From: Mariniflexile gromovii
Lineage (GTDB): Bacteria; Bacteroidota; Bacteroidia; Flavobacteriales; Flavobacteriaceae
Length of the DNA stretch: 64,000 bases
Reading direction: 5' to 3'
Assembly: GCF_017814435.1 (NCBI RefSeq)
Contig: NZ_JAGJCB010000005.1
Span: forward strand, 62,001 to 126,000
Each line of letters starts with the position of its first letter. Positions within the stretch are counted from its first letter, which is position 1. A program made the position numbers and the translations under genes. The notes below the pieces were generated by a model that saw nothing but the letters and a program-made list of their open reading frames with translations, was not told the DNA's origin and did no database searches. Below, one piece after another: positions 27,416 to 34,905 of this stretch.

Positions 27416-28747
27416 TTAATGTGGCAAATATTTATACCTCATTCTGTAAACAAAAAGCAATACCAAAATAAAGTATAAAAATGTACTAAATAAATAAGCA
27501 TAAAATACACCTTTTAAACTAAAATCAGTTATCAAAAATACACTTAATAAATAGAACACCCCATAAAGAAATGCATCTGTAACCATATAAGCAGTTACCA
27601 TTTTTTTAGCATGAAACTGATAGGCTAACGAAAAACCAATAACTTTAAAAAAATCGCCTAAAAGTTGCAAGTAAAAATAATCTGAAATTTCCAAAAATTC
27701 ATTCGTCAAAAACACTTTTACTATAAAAACCCTTAAGAAAAACACTATTAAAAAGCTTAAAACCAGCACTGGAATAAGTGTTTTGAAATATGCTTTCATT
27801 ATATGATAATAACCACCAACTGTTTTGTTTTGAGATAGTTTAGGCAATAAATAGAGCGTCATTAAAGATGAGAAAAAAATCATATAAAATGTTGCTATTT
27901 TATTCATGGCTTCCCACAAACCTGCTGTTTCGATATCAATCGCTTTTATAATTGAATTTCGAATGAATAAATAGCTCAAACTAATTAGTATGGCTGAATA
28001 GATGGCCATAAAAAGATACACCGATATGGCTTTAAAGAACTTAAACGAAATACTTTTAAATCCAGAAAATGCTTGAAAAAGTAGACTTCTAATATCCCTA
28101 AACACAAAAGCGAACACAAAACTTAAAACAGGTATTAAAAAACCAGCAAATAAAGCGCCTTCAAGATTAAAAAAATAGACTAATACAAATGTTAAAATGG
28201 CATTTAAAACATTAGAAATACTAGTTAATAACGCATAAAGTTTAAATTTCTGGAATCCTTTTACTATATAAACAATTAGAAAACTAAAAGAAACTAACGG
28301 AAAAAAAATTGACAAATACTTAAAAACGAATGCTAATCTACTTTCCTTTAAAATGTATAACGCTAACTGCTCTGAAAACAGAAAAATAAAAGGACAAACA
28401 CATAAACAAATAAGCAAGTTTAATGCAAAAACATTCACAATAACTTTTTTTTGCTCAGAGGTATCTGCTTTGTTTTCTGATATATATTTTATAACACCAC
28501 TTTCAAAACCAGTTGATGTAACACCTAGTAGGCCTTGTAAAACATTTCTAAAATTACCTACCAGGGCATAACCGGAAGGTCCAAGATAAACGGCGCTTAC
28601 TTTTGATACAATGAAAGAGGAAATTATCTTTAAAAAAACTACAGCTCCATTATAGGAAATAACTTTGTGAAACTGATTATTTAATAATTTTTTAATCAAT
28701 TTATGTAATTGTTTTATCACTATCAATTCCAAAAAGAGAACTGCCAA
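27416..28747 (-). CDS. Polysaccharide flippase (Wzx/MATE-like), second of a tandem pair
   Basis: A 443-residue integral membrane protein with about twelve hydrophobic segments, of the oligosaccharide-flippase family. The N-terminal motif SKVSAVYLGPSGYALVGNFRN is shared almost exactly with the upstream gene, so the two are paralogues. The ATG at 28747 overlaps the upstream gene by 47 bp; a GTG at 28720 would reduce the overlap to 20 bp and removes the MAVLFLELI lead-in, which does not look like the paralogue's start. Both are reported here as possible. It probably moves lipid-linked oligosaccharides across the inner membrane. Confidence 0.88.
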   Translation of the reverse strand: MAVLFLELIVIKQLHKLIKKLLNNQFHKVISYNGAVVFLKIISSFIVSKVSAVYLGPSGYALVGNFRNVLQGLLGVTSTGFESGVIKYISENKADTSEQKKVIVNVFALNLLICLCVCPFIFLFSEQLALYILKESRLAFVFKYLSIFFPLVSFSFLIVYIVKGFQKFKLYALLTSISNVLNAILTFVLVYFFNLEGALFAGFLIPVLSFVFAFVFRDIRSLLFQAFSGFKSISFKFFKAISVYLFMAIYSAILISLSYLFIRNSIIKAIDIETAGLWEAMNKIATFYMIFFSSLMTLYLLPKLSQNKTVGGYYHIMKAYFKTLIPVLVLSFLIVFFLRVFIVKVFLTNEFLEISDYFYLQLLGDFFKVIGFSLAYQFHAKKMVTAYMVTDAFLYGVFYLLSVFLITDFSLKGVFYAYLFSTFLYFILVLLFVYRMRYKYLPH

Positions 28748-30008
28748 ATATGAGTAAAATGATACCGTAATACATAATATAACTCACAAAATGGGCCATA
28801 ACGGCACCCTGTACATTGTCATACAGATCAATAAAATATACACTGGTTGTATACAAAATGATAACCAAAAAGGCTTCAGTTAAAATATAATGCCAAAACA
28901 TTTTTTTTGCTAAAAACTGGTAGGCAATTACCATAGATAGCACTTTTATAAAATCACCTAACAATTGCCATAAAAACAAATCTTCTACAGGTTTAAAATC
29001 ATCTGAGAAAACAGCCGTTACTATATATGGCTTCAATATAAAAATAGCTACCAAAACAATAGCCAGAGTTGGAATCACGGTTTTATAAAAGCCAAAAACT
29101 TCTTTCCTAAATTCTTTAATATCATCTATTTCAGAAAATCTAGGTAAAATATACAACGCCATTAACGAGCTTACAAGCATTAAATAATACTTCGATATTC
29201 TTGTCATAGCTTCCCAAAAACCGGCATCTTTATACCCTATATTTTCAATAATATAAGAGCGAATGGCTATAGCAACTAGCGGCATTATAACAGCCGAAAA
29301 AAGAGCCATTAAAGAATAGTTTCCCATTTTTTTGGCAAAACTAAAACTAATACTGTTAACCTTAATTAAAGGTATTAAAGAACGTCTATTAATAATCCCT
29401 ACCAAGGTTATTAAAAATATTAACGACTCTGCTATAACCACAGATATTAATGCACCATTAATTTTGCTTTGATAGATTAAAAGTAAAGCGATGGAAACAC
29501 TTAGTATCTGCCCAATTATATTTATTACAATAAGTGTTTTATACTTTGAAAAACCATTCATTATGGAAAAAGCAAACATGTTTAAAGCATAGAATGGCAA
29601 TACCATCGCAAAAATTTTAATTACAAATGCGTAATTATTGTAATCGGGAAATATGATATCATTGATTAATTGAGCATTAAAATAGCAGAAAAACGAAACT
29701 AAAATAGTAGACGTAAAGCCAAAATAATATATAGTAGAAATCGTTCTACTTAACTCAACAACATCATCCTTAAAATCTGAAATGTATTTTACGGCACCAT
29801 TATAAAAACCAAGAATGGCAATGGTTTGAAACGAACTAACAAAATTGCGTAAATTTCCAATTAACGCTAAACCAGTAGGTCCAATAAAAACAGCTATAGC
29901 CTTTGAAGTTAATATTCCGGCTATTATTTTGGTTAGTACTGAGGCTGCTTGTAACGAAGTAACTTTAACTAAAACGTTATCATTTATATATTCAATTAAT
30001 TTTTTCAA
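28701..30008 (-). CDS. Polysaccharide flippase (Wzx/MATE-like), first of a tandem pair
   Basis: A 435-residue flippase paralogue with about twelve transmembrane segments. The diagnostic stretch AVFIGPTGLALIGNLRNFV near residues 38-56 and the second-half motif QLLGDFIKVLSMVIAYQFLAKKM match the downstream copy (GDFFKVIGFSLAYQFHAKKM). It heads the minus-strand operon flippase-flippase-transferase-GT4, and the upstream 183-bp gap to the YgjV-like gene probably carries the promoter. Two flippases in a row suggest two different lipid-linked substrates. Confidence 0.9.
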   Translation of the reverse strand: MKKLIEYINDNVLVKVTSLQAASVLTKIIAGILTSKAIAVFIGPTGLALIGNLRNFVSSFQTIAILGFYNGAVKYISDFKDDVVELSRTISTIYYFGFTSTILVSFFCYFNAQLINDIIFPDYNNYAFVIKIFAMVLPFYALNMFAFSIMNGFSKYKTLIVINIIGQILSVSIALLLIYQSKINGALISVVIAESLIFLITLVGIINRRSLIPLIKVNSISFSFAKKMGNYSLMALFSAVIMPLVAIAIRSYIIENIGYKDAGFWEAMTRISKYYLMLVSSLMALYILPRFSEIDDIKEFRKEVFGFYKTVIPTLAIVLVAIFILKPYIVTAVFSDDFKPVEDLFLWQLLGDFIKVLSMVIAYQFLAKKMFWHYILTEAFLVIILYTTSVYFIDLYDNVQGAVMAHFVSYIMYYGIILLIFGSSLFGIDSDKTIT

Positions 30009-30191
30009 TTAATATGAGAGTTTACTTACTATTGATGCAAAACAATTGAACCAAACAAATTATACGAAAATATATAACTTAAATCCGAATAGTTTATCAC
30101 TTTACATTTCTAAAGAATCCAAATATACAAAATCATTTTACCTATCAATACAAATTCAATTTTGAATTATAAAATACACATCAATCGGTTA

Positions 30192-30419
30192 CTATTTTCT
30201 AGACAAGTGGTAAACATTGATGAAAAAAATAGCCGTATTAGTAATGATGATGGGGTTCGATATAGGCTCTAATAAAACGCCATAAAACACAAATAGTAAA
30301 CACCCAAGGGAGTTTACTATTCGTAATTTATGAACAGATTTCATTAAGAATGAAACTAAAACGGTTGCCATAGCGGCATATCCCATCCATTCTACATATG
30401 AAATCCCTAGGAATTCCAT
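30192..30419 (-). CDS. YgjV-like small membrane protein
   Basis: A 75-residue protein with two to three hydrophobic segments (VEWMGYAAMATVLVSFLM, LGCLLFVFYGVLL, NPIIITNTAIFFINVYHL). The VNSLGCLLFVFYG pattern matches the bacterial inner-membrane YgjV family as I know it. Its function is unknown. It lies 1 bp after the typA stop on the same strand, so it is probably co-transcribed with typA. Confidence 0.75.
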   Translation of the reverse strand: MEFLGISYVEWMGYAAMATVLVSFLMKSVHKLRIVNSLGCLLFVFYGVLLEPISNPIIITNTAIFFINVYHLSRK

Positions 30420-30420
30420 G

Positions 30421-32220
30421 TTATATCGATTTGTTTCGTTTTCGTTCTACTTCTGTTAAATAGATTTTACGTATGCGCAAGTGGTTTGGTGTCACCTCAA
30501 CATACTCATCTTTTTGAATATACTCCAACGCCTCTTCTAGCGAAAACTTAATAGCTGGAATAATTCTAGCTTTATCATCGGCACCAGATGAACGCACGTT
30601 ACTCAACTTTTTAGTTTTAGTTACGTTTACCGTCATATCATCACCACGAGAGTTTTCGCCAATTACCTGACCTTCGTAAATATCTTCACCCGGATCCACA
30701 AAAAACTTACCTCTATCTTGTAATTTATCAATAGAATAAGGAATGGCTTGACCTTTTTCCATAGATACTAAAGATCCATTTTGACGCTCTGGAATACCAC
30801 CTTTCAACGGTTGATATTCTTTAAAACGGTGTGCCATAATAGCTTCACCAGCAGTAGCTGTAAGCAATTGGTTTCTTAAACCTATAATACCTCTAGATGG
30901 AATCATAAACTGACAAACCATACGGTCGCCTTTAGCTTCCATACTCAACATTTCACCTTTACGAAGGGTTACCATTTCAATTGCTTTACCAGAAACATTC
31001 TCAGGTAAATCTATCGTCATTTCTTCAACTGGCTCACATTTAACACCATCAATTTCTTTGATGATTACTTGTGGTTGCCCAATTTGCAACTCATAACCTT
31101 CACGACGCATGGTTTCAATTAAAACCGATAAGTGTAATACACCACGACCAAAAACCAAAAATTTATCAGCACTATCGGTTTCATTAACACGTAATGCTAA
31201 GTTTTTTTCAAGCTCTTTAGTTAAACGGTCTTTAATATGGCGAGAGGTTACAAACTTTCCGTCTTTTCCAAAGAAAGGCGAATCGTTAATGGTAAATAAC
31301 ATACTCATGGTTGGTTCATCAATAGCAATGGTTTTTAACCCTTGTGGGTTTTCAAAATCGGCAACGGTATCACCAATTTCAAAACCTTCCAAACCAACAA
31401 TAGCACAAATATCACCTGTTTGTACTTCATCTACTTTTATACGTCCAAGACCTTCAAAAATATGAAGTTCCTTAATTTTATTTTTAACAACCTTACCATC
31501 TCTTTTTACTAAAGAAATGTTTTGTCCTACTTTTAATTCACCTCTCGTTAAACGACCAATAGCAATTCGTCCTGTAAACGACGAGAAATCCAACGATGTA
31601 ATTAACATTTGGGTATTACCTTCAGGAATTTTTGGTGCAGGAATATGCTCAATCACCATATCCAATAAAGGTTCTATGTTTTCCGTTTGGTTTTTCCAAT
31701 CGTCACTCATCCAGTTGTTTTTTGCAGAACCGTAAACGGTTGGAAAATCCAACTGCCACTCTTCTGCTCCCAATTCAAACATCAAATCGAACACTTTTTC
31801 GTGCACTTCCTCTGGGGTACAGTTTTCTTTATCAACTTTATTTATAACCACGCAAGGTTTCAAACCTAAATCTATCGCTTTTTGCAATACAAAACGCGTT
31901 TGTGGCATCGGCCCCTCAAAAGCATCTACCAATAACAACACACCATCGGCCATATTAAGTACACGCTCAACCTCTCCTCCAAAATCGGCGTGACCAGGAG
32001 TATCAATAATGTTTATTTTGGTGTCTTTGTAAATAACAGAAACGTTTTTTGAAGTAATTGTAATACCTCTTTCACGCTCCAAATCATTGTTATCAAGAAT
32101 CAAATCACCCGTATTTTCGTTCTCACGGAATAACTGACAGTGATACATAATTTTATCAACCAACGTCGTTTTACCGTGGTCAACGTGTGCAATAATTGCA
32201 ATGTTTTTAATATTAGCCAT
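30421..32220 (-). CDS. typA: Ribosome-associated translational GTPase TypA/BipA
   Basis: A 599-residue GTPase, full length for the family. The G1 motif AHVDHGKTT lies at residues 11-19, ERERGITI is the switch I region, DTPGHADF is G3 and NKVDKE is G4. EF-G-like domains II, III and V follow, then the BipA-specific C-terminal domain with PLKGGIPERQNGSLVSMEKG and the IRKIYLTEVERKRNK ending. TypA binds the ribosome and aids 50S assembly and stress or low-temperature growth. A -7 box (TACCTTTG) precedes it. Confidence 0.98.
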   Translation of the reverse strand: MANIKNIAIIAHVDHGKTTLVDKIMYHCQLFRENENTGDLILDNNDLERERGITITSKNVSVIYKDTKINIIDTPGHADFGGEVERVLNMADGVLLLVDAFEGPMPQTRFVLQKAIDLGLKPCVVINKVDKENCTPEEVHEKVFDLMFELGAEEWQLDFPTVYGSAKNNWMSDDWKNQTENIEPLLDMVIEHIPAPKIPEGNTQMLITSLDFSSFTGRIAIGRLTRGELKVGQNISLVKRDGKVVKNKIKELHIFEGLGRIKVDEVQTGDICAIVGLEGFEIGDTVADFENPQGLKTIAIDEPTMSMLFTINDSPFFGKDGKFVTSRHIKDRLTKELEKNLALRVNETDSADKFLVFGRGVLHLSVLIETMRREGYELQIGQPQVIIKEIDGVKCEPVEEMTIDLPENVSGKAIEMVTLRKGEMLSMEAKGDRMVCQFMIPSRGIIGLRNQLLTATAGEAIMAHRFKEYQPLKGGIPERQNGSLVSMEKGQAIPYSIDKLQDRGKFFVDPGEDIYEGQVIGENSRGDDMTVNVTKTKKLSNVRSSGADDKARIIPAIKFSLEEALEYIQKDEYVEVTPNHLRIRKIYLTEVERKRNKSI

Positions 32221-32243
32221 AATAGTGCCTTATTTTAAGCGTG

Positions 32244-32251
32244 CAAAGGTA
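32244..32251 (-). promoter_or_regulatory. -7 box of the typA promoter
   Basis: TACCTTTG on the minus strand, an exact TAnnTTTG match, 24 bp upstream of the start codon. A TTG lies about 25 bp further up, which is longer than usual for the -33 position. Confidence 0.65.
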
Positions 32252-32293
32252 ACTATAAATAATGGAATATATTATACAATATTTTTTTTTTAG

Positions 32294-32430
32294 GCATTAC
32301 CCTTTGTGGCTATCAAAAATACAAATAAAATTTAAGCTAACTCATTAAGCCACAAAGGGTCGCGCTATCCATTATAGCTTTTTTGTGCTTAAGCGCGCAC
32401 AAAAAAGGCTGCCATTTCTATCGCTAATGC
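32294..32430 (-). repeat. Structured dispersed element, copy A
   Basis: One of three elements with a GCNTTA start, a central TANNGGA(A/T)AGCGCGACC block and a GGGTAAYGCC end (ends read on the minus strand here). Inside are a hairpin of 11 bp (CTTTTTTGTGC/GCACAAAAAAG) and a 12-bp stem (CCCTTTGTGGCT/AGCCACAAAGGG) with a 45-base loop. It lies between the divergent typA and kdsA genes. Confidence 0.75.
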
Positions 32431-32493
32431 ACTTATCAACTTGGTGCAGTCAATTCAATTAAAAAAGTGGGTATTTATTTAGGGCATTAATCT

Positions 32494-32501
32494 TATCTTT
32501 G
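32494..32501 (+). promoter_or_regulatory. -7 box of the kdsA promoter
   Basis: TATCTTTG, an exact TAnnTTTG match, 20 bp before the kdsA ATG. No clear TTG was found at the -33 distance. Confidence 0.6.
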
Positions 32502-32521
32502 CAGCATTAAATTTTAAGCTC

Positions 32522-33340
32522 ATGAATCTTCAAGATATTCCAAAAATAAAACACACCAATTCCAACAACTTTTTCCTATTGTGTGGCCCATGTGCCATTG
32601 AAGGTGAAGAAATGGCATTGCGTATTGCTGAAAAAGTAGTTTCTATAACCAACAAATTAGAAATTCCTTATGTATTTAAAGGAAGCTTTAAAAAAGCAAA
32701 CCGTAGCCGTGTGGATAGTTTTACAGGAATTGGAGACGAAAAAGCTTTAAAAATACTTAAAAAAGTTTCTGAAACTTTTGATATCCCTACGGTAACGGAC
32801 ATTCACGAAATCTCCGATGCACATCTAGCGGCACAATATGTTGATGTGTTACAGATTCCCGCATTTTTAGTTCGCCAAACCGATTTGGTAGTGGCTGCTG
32901 CCGAAACCGGAAAAGTGGTAAACTTAAAAAAAGGACAATTCATGAGTCCAGAAGCCATGAAACACGCCGTGCAAAAAGTGTACGATTCTGGTAATAAAAA
33001 TGCTTGGATAACCGATAGAGGTACCATGTTTGGCTACCAAGATATGATTGTAGATTTTAGAGGCATCCCAACCATGCGCCAATATGCGCCAACGGTTTTA
33101 GATGTTACACACTCGTTACAACAACCTAACCAAAGTACTGGTGTAACTGGTGGCAGACCCGATATGATTGAAACCATAGCCCGTGCAGGTATTGTAAATA
33201 ATGTGGATGGTTTGTTTATTGAAACCCATTTTGATCCGGCAAATGCGAAAAGCGATGGTGCCAATATGCTACATTTAGATAATTTGGAAAAACTGCTAAC
33301 AAATCTTGTTGCTATTAGAAAGGTTGTAAACACACTATAA
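32522..33340 (+). CDS. kdsA: 3-deoxy-8-phosphooctulonate (KDO-8-P) synthase
   Basis: A 272-residue cytosolic enzyme that condenses phosphoenolpyruvate with D-arabinose 5-phosphate to make KDO-8-phosphate for the LPS inner core. The start motif LCGPCAIEGEEMALRIAE and the substrate-binding KGSFKKANRSR are intact. The DAHP/KDO8P-synthase-type segments VTDIHE, QIPAFLVRQTDL, TDRGTMFGYQDMIVD and ETHFDPANAKSDG follow. Full length. The nearby polysaccharide cluster (22.9-30 kb) is consistent with a role in envelope glycans but is not an operon with it. Confidence 0.96.
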   Translation: MNLQDIPKIKHTNSNNFFLLCGPCAIEGEEMALRIAEKVVSITNKLEIPYVFKGSFKKANRSRVDSFTGIGDEKALKILKKVSETFDIPTVTDIHEISDAHLAAQYVDVLQIPAFLVRQTDLVVAAAETGKVVNLKKGQFMSPEAMKHAVQKVYDSGNKNAWITDRGTMFGYQDMIVDFRGIPTMRQYAPTVLDVTHSLQQPNQSTGVTGGRPDMIETIARAGIVNNVDGLFIETHFDPANAKSDGANMLHLDNLEKLLTNLVAIRKVVNTL

Positions 33341-33341
33341 T

Positions 33342-33719
33342 TTAAATAAACCAAGCTTTTTTACTTTTACCAAGCACATTGGAAGCTTCATGAAGCAAGG
33401 CAACAAAATTATCGTGGTCTAAATCTTCAAGTGTTTTTAGTTGAACGGAGCGCACCTGTTTTCTATTATTGTCGTTTTTCAATATAGGAAACTGCTTTTC
33501 CAAAAGAATACCTTGTACAAAAGCCACATCAACATAGTTGGTGCCTTTTAATACATTCAAATAAATCATGGGCTTTTTGTGACAATTATAAAAGGGAAGT
33601 TTATAGCTAAACCGCTCCTCCACTTCTGGTAATGTATTTAAAATCACACTTCGCACATAAAGCATGATGGATTGGTAAGGTTCTTTTTGGTTATAAAAAT
33701 AGTCGTCTACAGGTCTCAC
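33342..33719 (-). CDS. DUF1801 domain protein
   Basis: A 125-residue small soluble protein with the DUF1801 (YdhG-like) pattern: VRSVILNTLPEVEERFSYKLPFYNCHKKPMIYLNV, a beta-strand core and a C-terminal helix. Function is unknown. Its stop is 1 bp from the kdsA stop on the opposite strand. A second, different DUF1801 gene is at 38040-38459. Confidence 0.82.
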   Translation of the reverse strand: MRPVDDYFYNQKEPYQSIMLYVRSVILNTLPEVEERFSYKLPFYNCHKKPMIYLNVLKGTNYVDVAFVQGILLEKQFPILKNDNNRKQVRSVQLKTLEDLDHDNFVALLHEASNVLGKSKKAWFI

Positions 33720-33790
33720 TTTTTATGGGAGTTTTTGTTCATATTCAAAATTAACAAAAATTTACATCGTATTATTCAAATTAATTTATT

Positions 33791-33809
33791 TACTTTGTAA
33801 TTCAAAGTA
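33791..33809. promoter_or_regulatory. 19-bp palindromic operator upstream of the membrane-protein gene
   Basis: TACTTTG-TAATT-CAAAGTA: perfect 7-bp arms with a 5-bp centre, 7 bp before the start codon at 33817. The same arms occur upstream of creD. The left arm resembles a -7 box, so a bound protein would block transcription. Confidence 0.8.
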
Positions 33810-33816
33810 CTTTTAT

Positions 33817-34425
33817 ATGGAATCAAAAGATTATTTAAAAGACCTCAGCGAGATTAAAGATTTAATGAATAAATCGTCGCGGTTTATTTCGCTTAGCGGT
33901 TTGTCTGGGATATTGGCAGGTGTTTATGCTATAATTGGGGCGACTATCGCTTATTGGTTAGTTACAACCTCACAAAGAGGTTATCTTATACTAGACGGTA
34001 AAATCTTTAGAATATGTGTATTTATCTTATTAATGGTTGCGCTTTTTAGTATTGTTACCGCTATCATTTTAACCACAAGAAAAGCCAAAAAAAACGGTGT
34101 TAAAATTTGGGACGCCACTTCTAAGCGCTTAGTTGTTAATTTTTTAATTCCTTTAGTGGTTGGTGGTTTGTATATCTTAATAATTCTAGGACAGGAAAAA
34201 TATGGGCAGACGGGTGGTTTAATGCTCATTTTTTATGGATTGGCCTTAGTTAATGCTTCAAAGTATAGCATAGGCGATATTAGATATTTAGGGTATATTG
34301 AAATAGTGTTAGGGTTATTGGGGGCTTTATATCCTGGTTATGGCTTTTGGATTTGGGTTTTAGGCTTTGGCGTTATGCACATTGTGTACGGCACTTGGAT
34401 GCATTTTAAGTATGATAGGCATTAG
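33817..34425 (+). CDS. Hypothetical inner-membrane protein of the creD locus
   Basis: A 202-residue protein with about six hydrophobic segments (GILAGVYAIIGATIAYWLV; FILLMVALFSIVTAIIL; LVVGGLYILIIL; LMLIFYGLALVNA; IEIVLGLLGALYPGYGFWIWVLGFGVMHIVYG). The N-terminal 25 residues (KDYLKDLSEIKDLMNKSS) are soluble and helical. Function is unknown. The final codons (AGG CAT TAG) belong to a perfect AGGCATT array, so the C-terminal RH and the stop codon are repeat-derived. It shares an operator with creD and probably heads the regulator transcript. Confidence 0.82.
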   Translation: MESKDYLKDLSEIKDLMNKSSRFISLSGLSGILAGVYAIIGATIAYWLVTTSQRGYLILDGKIFRICVFILLMVALFSIVTAIILTTRKAKKNGVKIWDATSKRLVVNFLIPLVVGGLYILIILGQEKYGQTGGLMLIFYGLALVNASKYSIGDIRYLGYIEIVLGLLGALYPGYGFWIWVLGFGVMHIVYGTWMHFKYDRH

Positions 34426-34484
34426 GCATTAGGCATTAGGCATTAGGCATTAGGCATTAGGCATTAGGCATTAGGCATTAGGCA
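34417..34484 (+). repeat. Perfect heptamer array (AGGCATT) x 9.7
   Basis: About nine and a half exact copies in a row with no mismatch, starting inside the last codons of the membrane-protein gene. Exact identity points to recent expansion. On the other strand the unit is AATGCCT, again AAnnCCn. Confidence 0.97.
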
Positions 34485-34492
34485 AAATTAAT

Positions 34493-34552
34493 AACTTTGA
34501 AGCTCTGGAGCTTTGAAACTTTGTAACTTTTAAACTTTTAACTTTTAACTTC
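34493..34552 (+). repeat. Octamer-to-heptamer array (AACTTTGA / AACTTTT)
   Basis: Five octamers (AACTTTGA, AGCTCTGG, AGCTTTGA, AACTTTGT, AACTTTTA) pass into AACTTTT heptamers and end 3 bp before the TTG start of the regulator gene. Confidence 0.85.
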
Positions 34553-34555
34553 GGT

Positions 34556-34849
34556 TTGAGCATCATAAACAACATAAACAAAGTATTCGATCACAGAATT
34601 AGATTGGGCATCATGTCCATACTAATGGTGAATGAGTATGCCGATTTTAATATGCTTAAAGAGCTCCTAGGCGCCACCGATGGCAATTTAGCAAGCCACA
34701 CCAAAGCCTTGGAAACCGCTGAATATATTAGTGTTGAAAAACAGTTTATTGGCAGAAAACCAAATACCCGATACAGCACCACCAAACTAGGCGAATTGGA
34801 ATTCAAAAAGCATATTGACGCCCTCGAAAAATTAATTAACAATCAATAA
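34556..34849 (+). CDS. Winged-helix transcriptional regulator (HTH_34/MarR-ArsR-like)
   Basis: A 97-residue one-domain regulator. The core follows the winged-helix pattern HRIRLGIMSILM ... DFNMLKELLGATDGNLASHTKALETAEYISVEKQFIGRKPNTRYSTTKLGELEFKKHIDAL. The annotated start is TTG at 34556; no ATG occurs before residue 20, and homologues start at about this point, so TTG is taken as the start. The repeat array ends 3 bp upstream, so the native start or ribosome-binding site may have been altered. It sits between a membrane-protein gene and creD, both preceded by the same palindrome, and is therefore the best candidate for the factor that binds it. Confidence 0.82.
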   Translation: MSIINNINKVFDHRIRLGIMSILMVNEYADFNMLKELLGATDGNLASHTKALETAEYISVEKQFIGRKPNTRYSTTKLGELEFKKHIDALEKLINNQ

Positions 34850-34868
34850 TACATTTTTTTTATCATTC

Positions 34869-34887
34869 TACTTTGAAATACAAAGTA
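34869..34887. promoter_or_regulatory. 19-bp palindromic operator upstream of creD
   Basis: TACTTTG-AAATA-CAAAGTA: arms identical to those at 33791-33809, 18 bp before the creD start at 34906. Two copies in the same locus next to a dimeric-type HTH gene strongly suggest a shared operator. Confidence 0.85.
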
Positions 34888-34905
34888 CTTTAAAACAAAG
34901 AAATC

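Noticed and set aside
28718-28720. GTG at 28720 as the only start of the second flippase
   Set aside because: Plausible but unproved; kept as an alternative because the ATG at 28747 is also open and in frame.
34493-34552. AACTTTG words as extra half-operators for the HTH regulator
   Set aside because: The same words occur in arrays at 22158-22205, far from this locus, so they are repeat units rather than operator sites.
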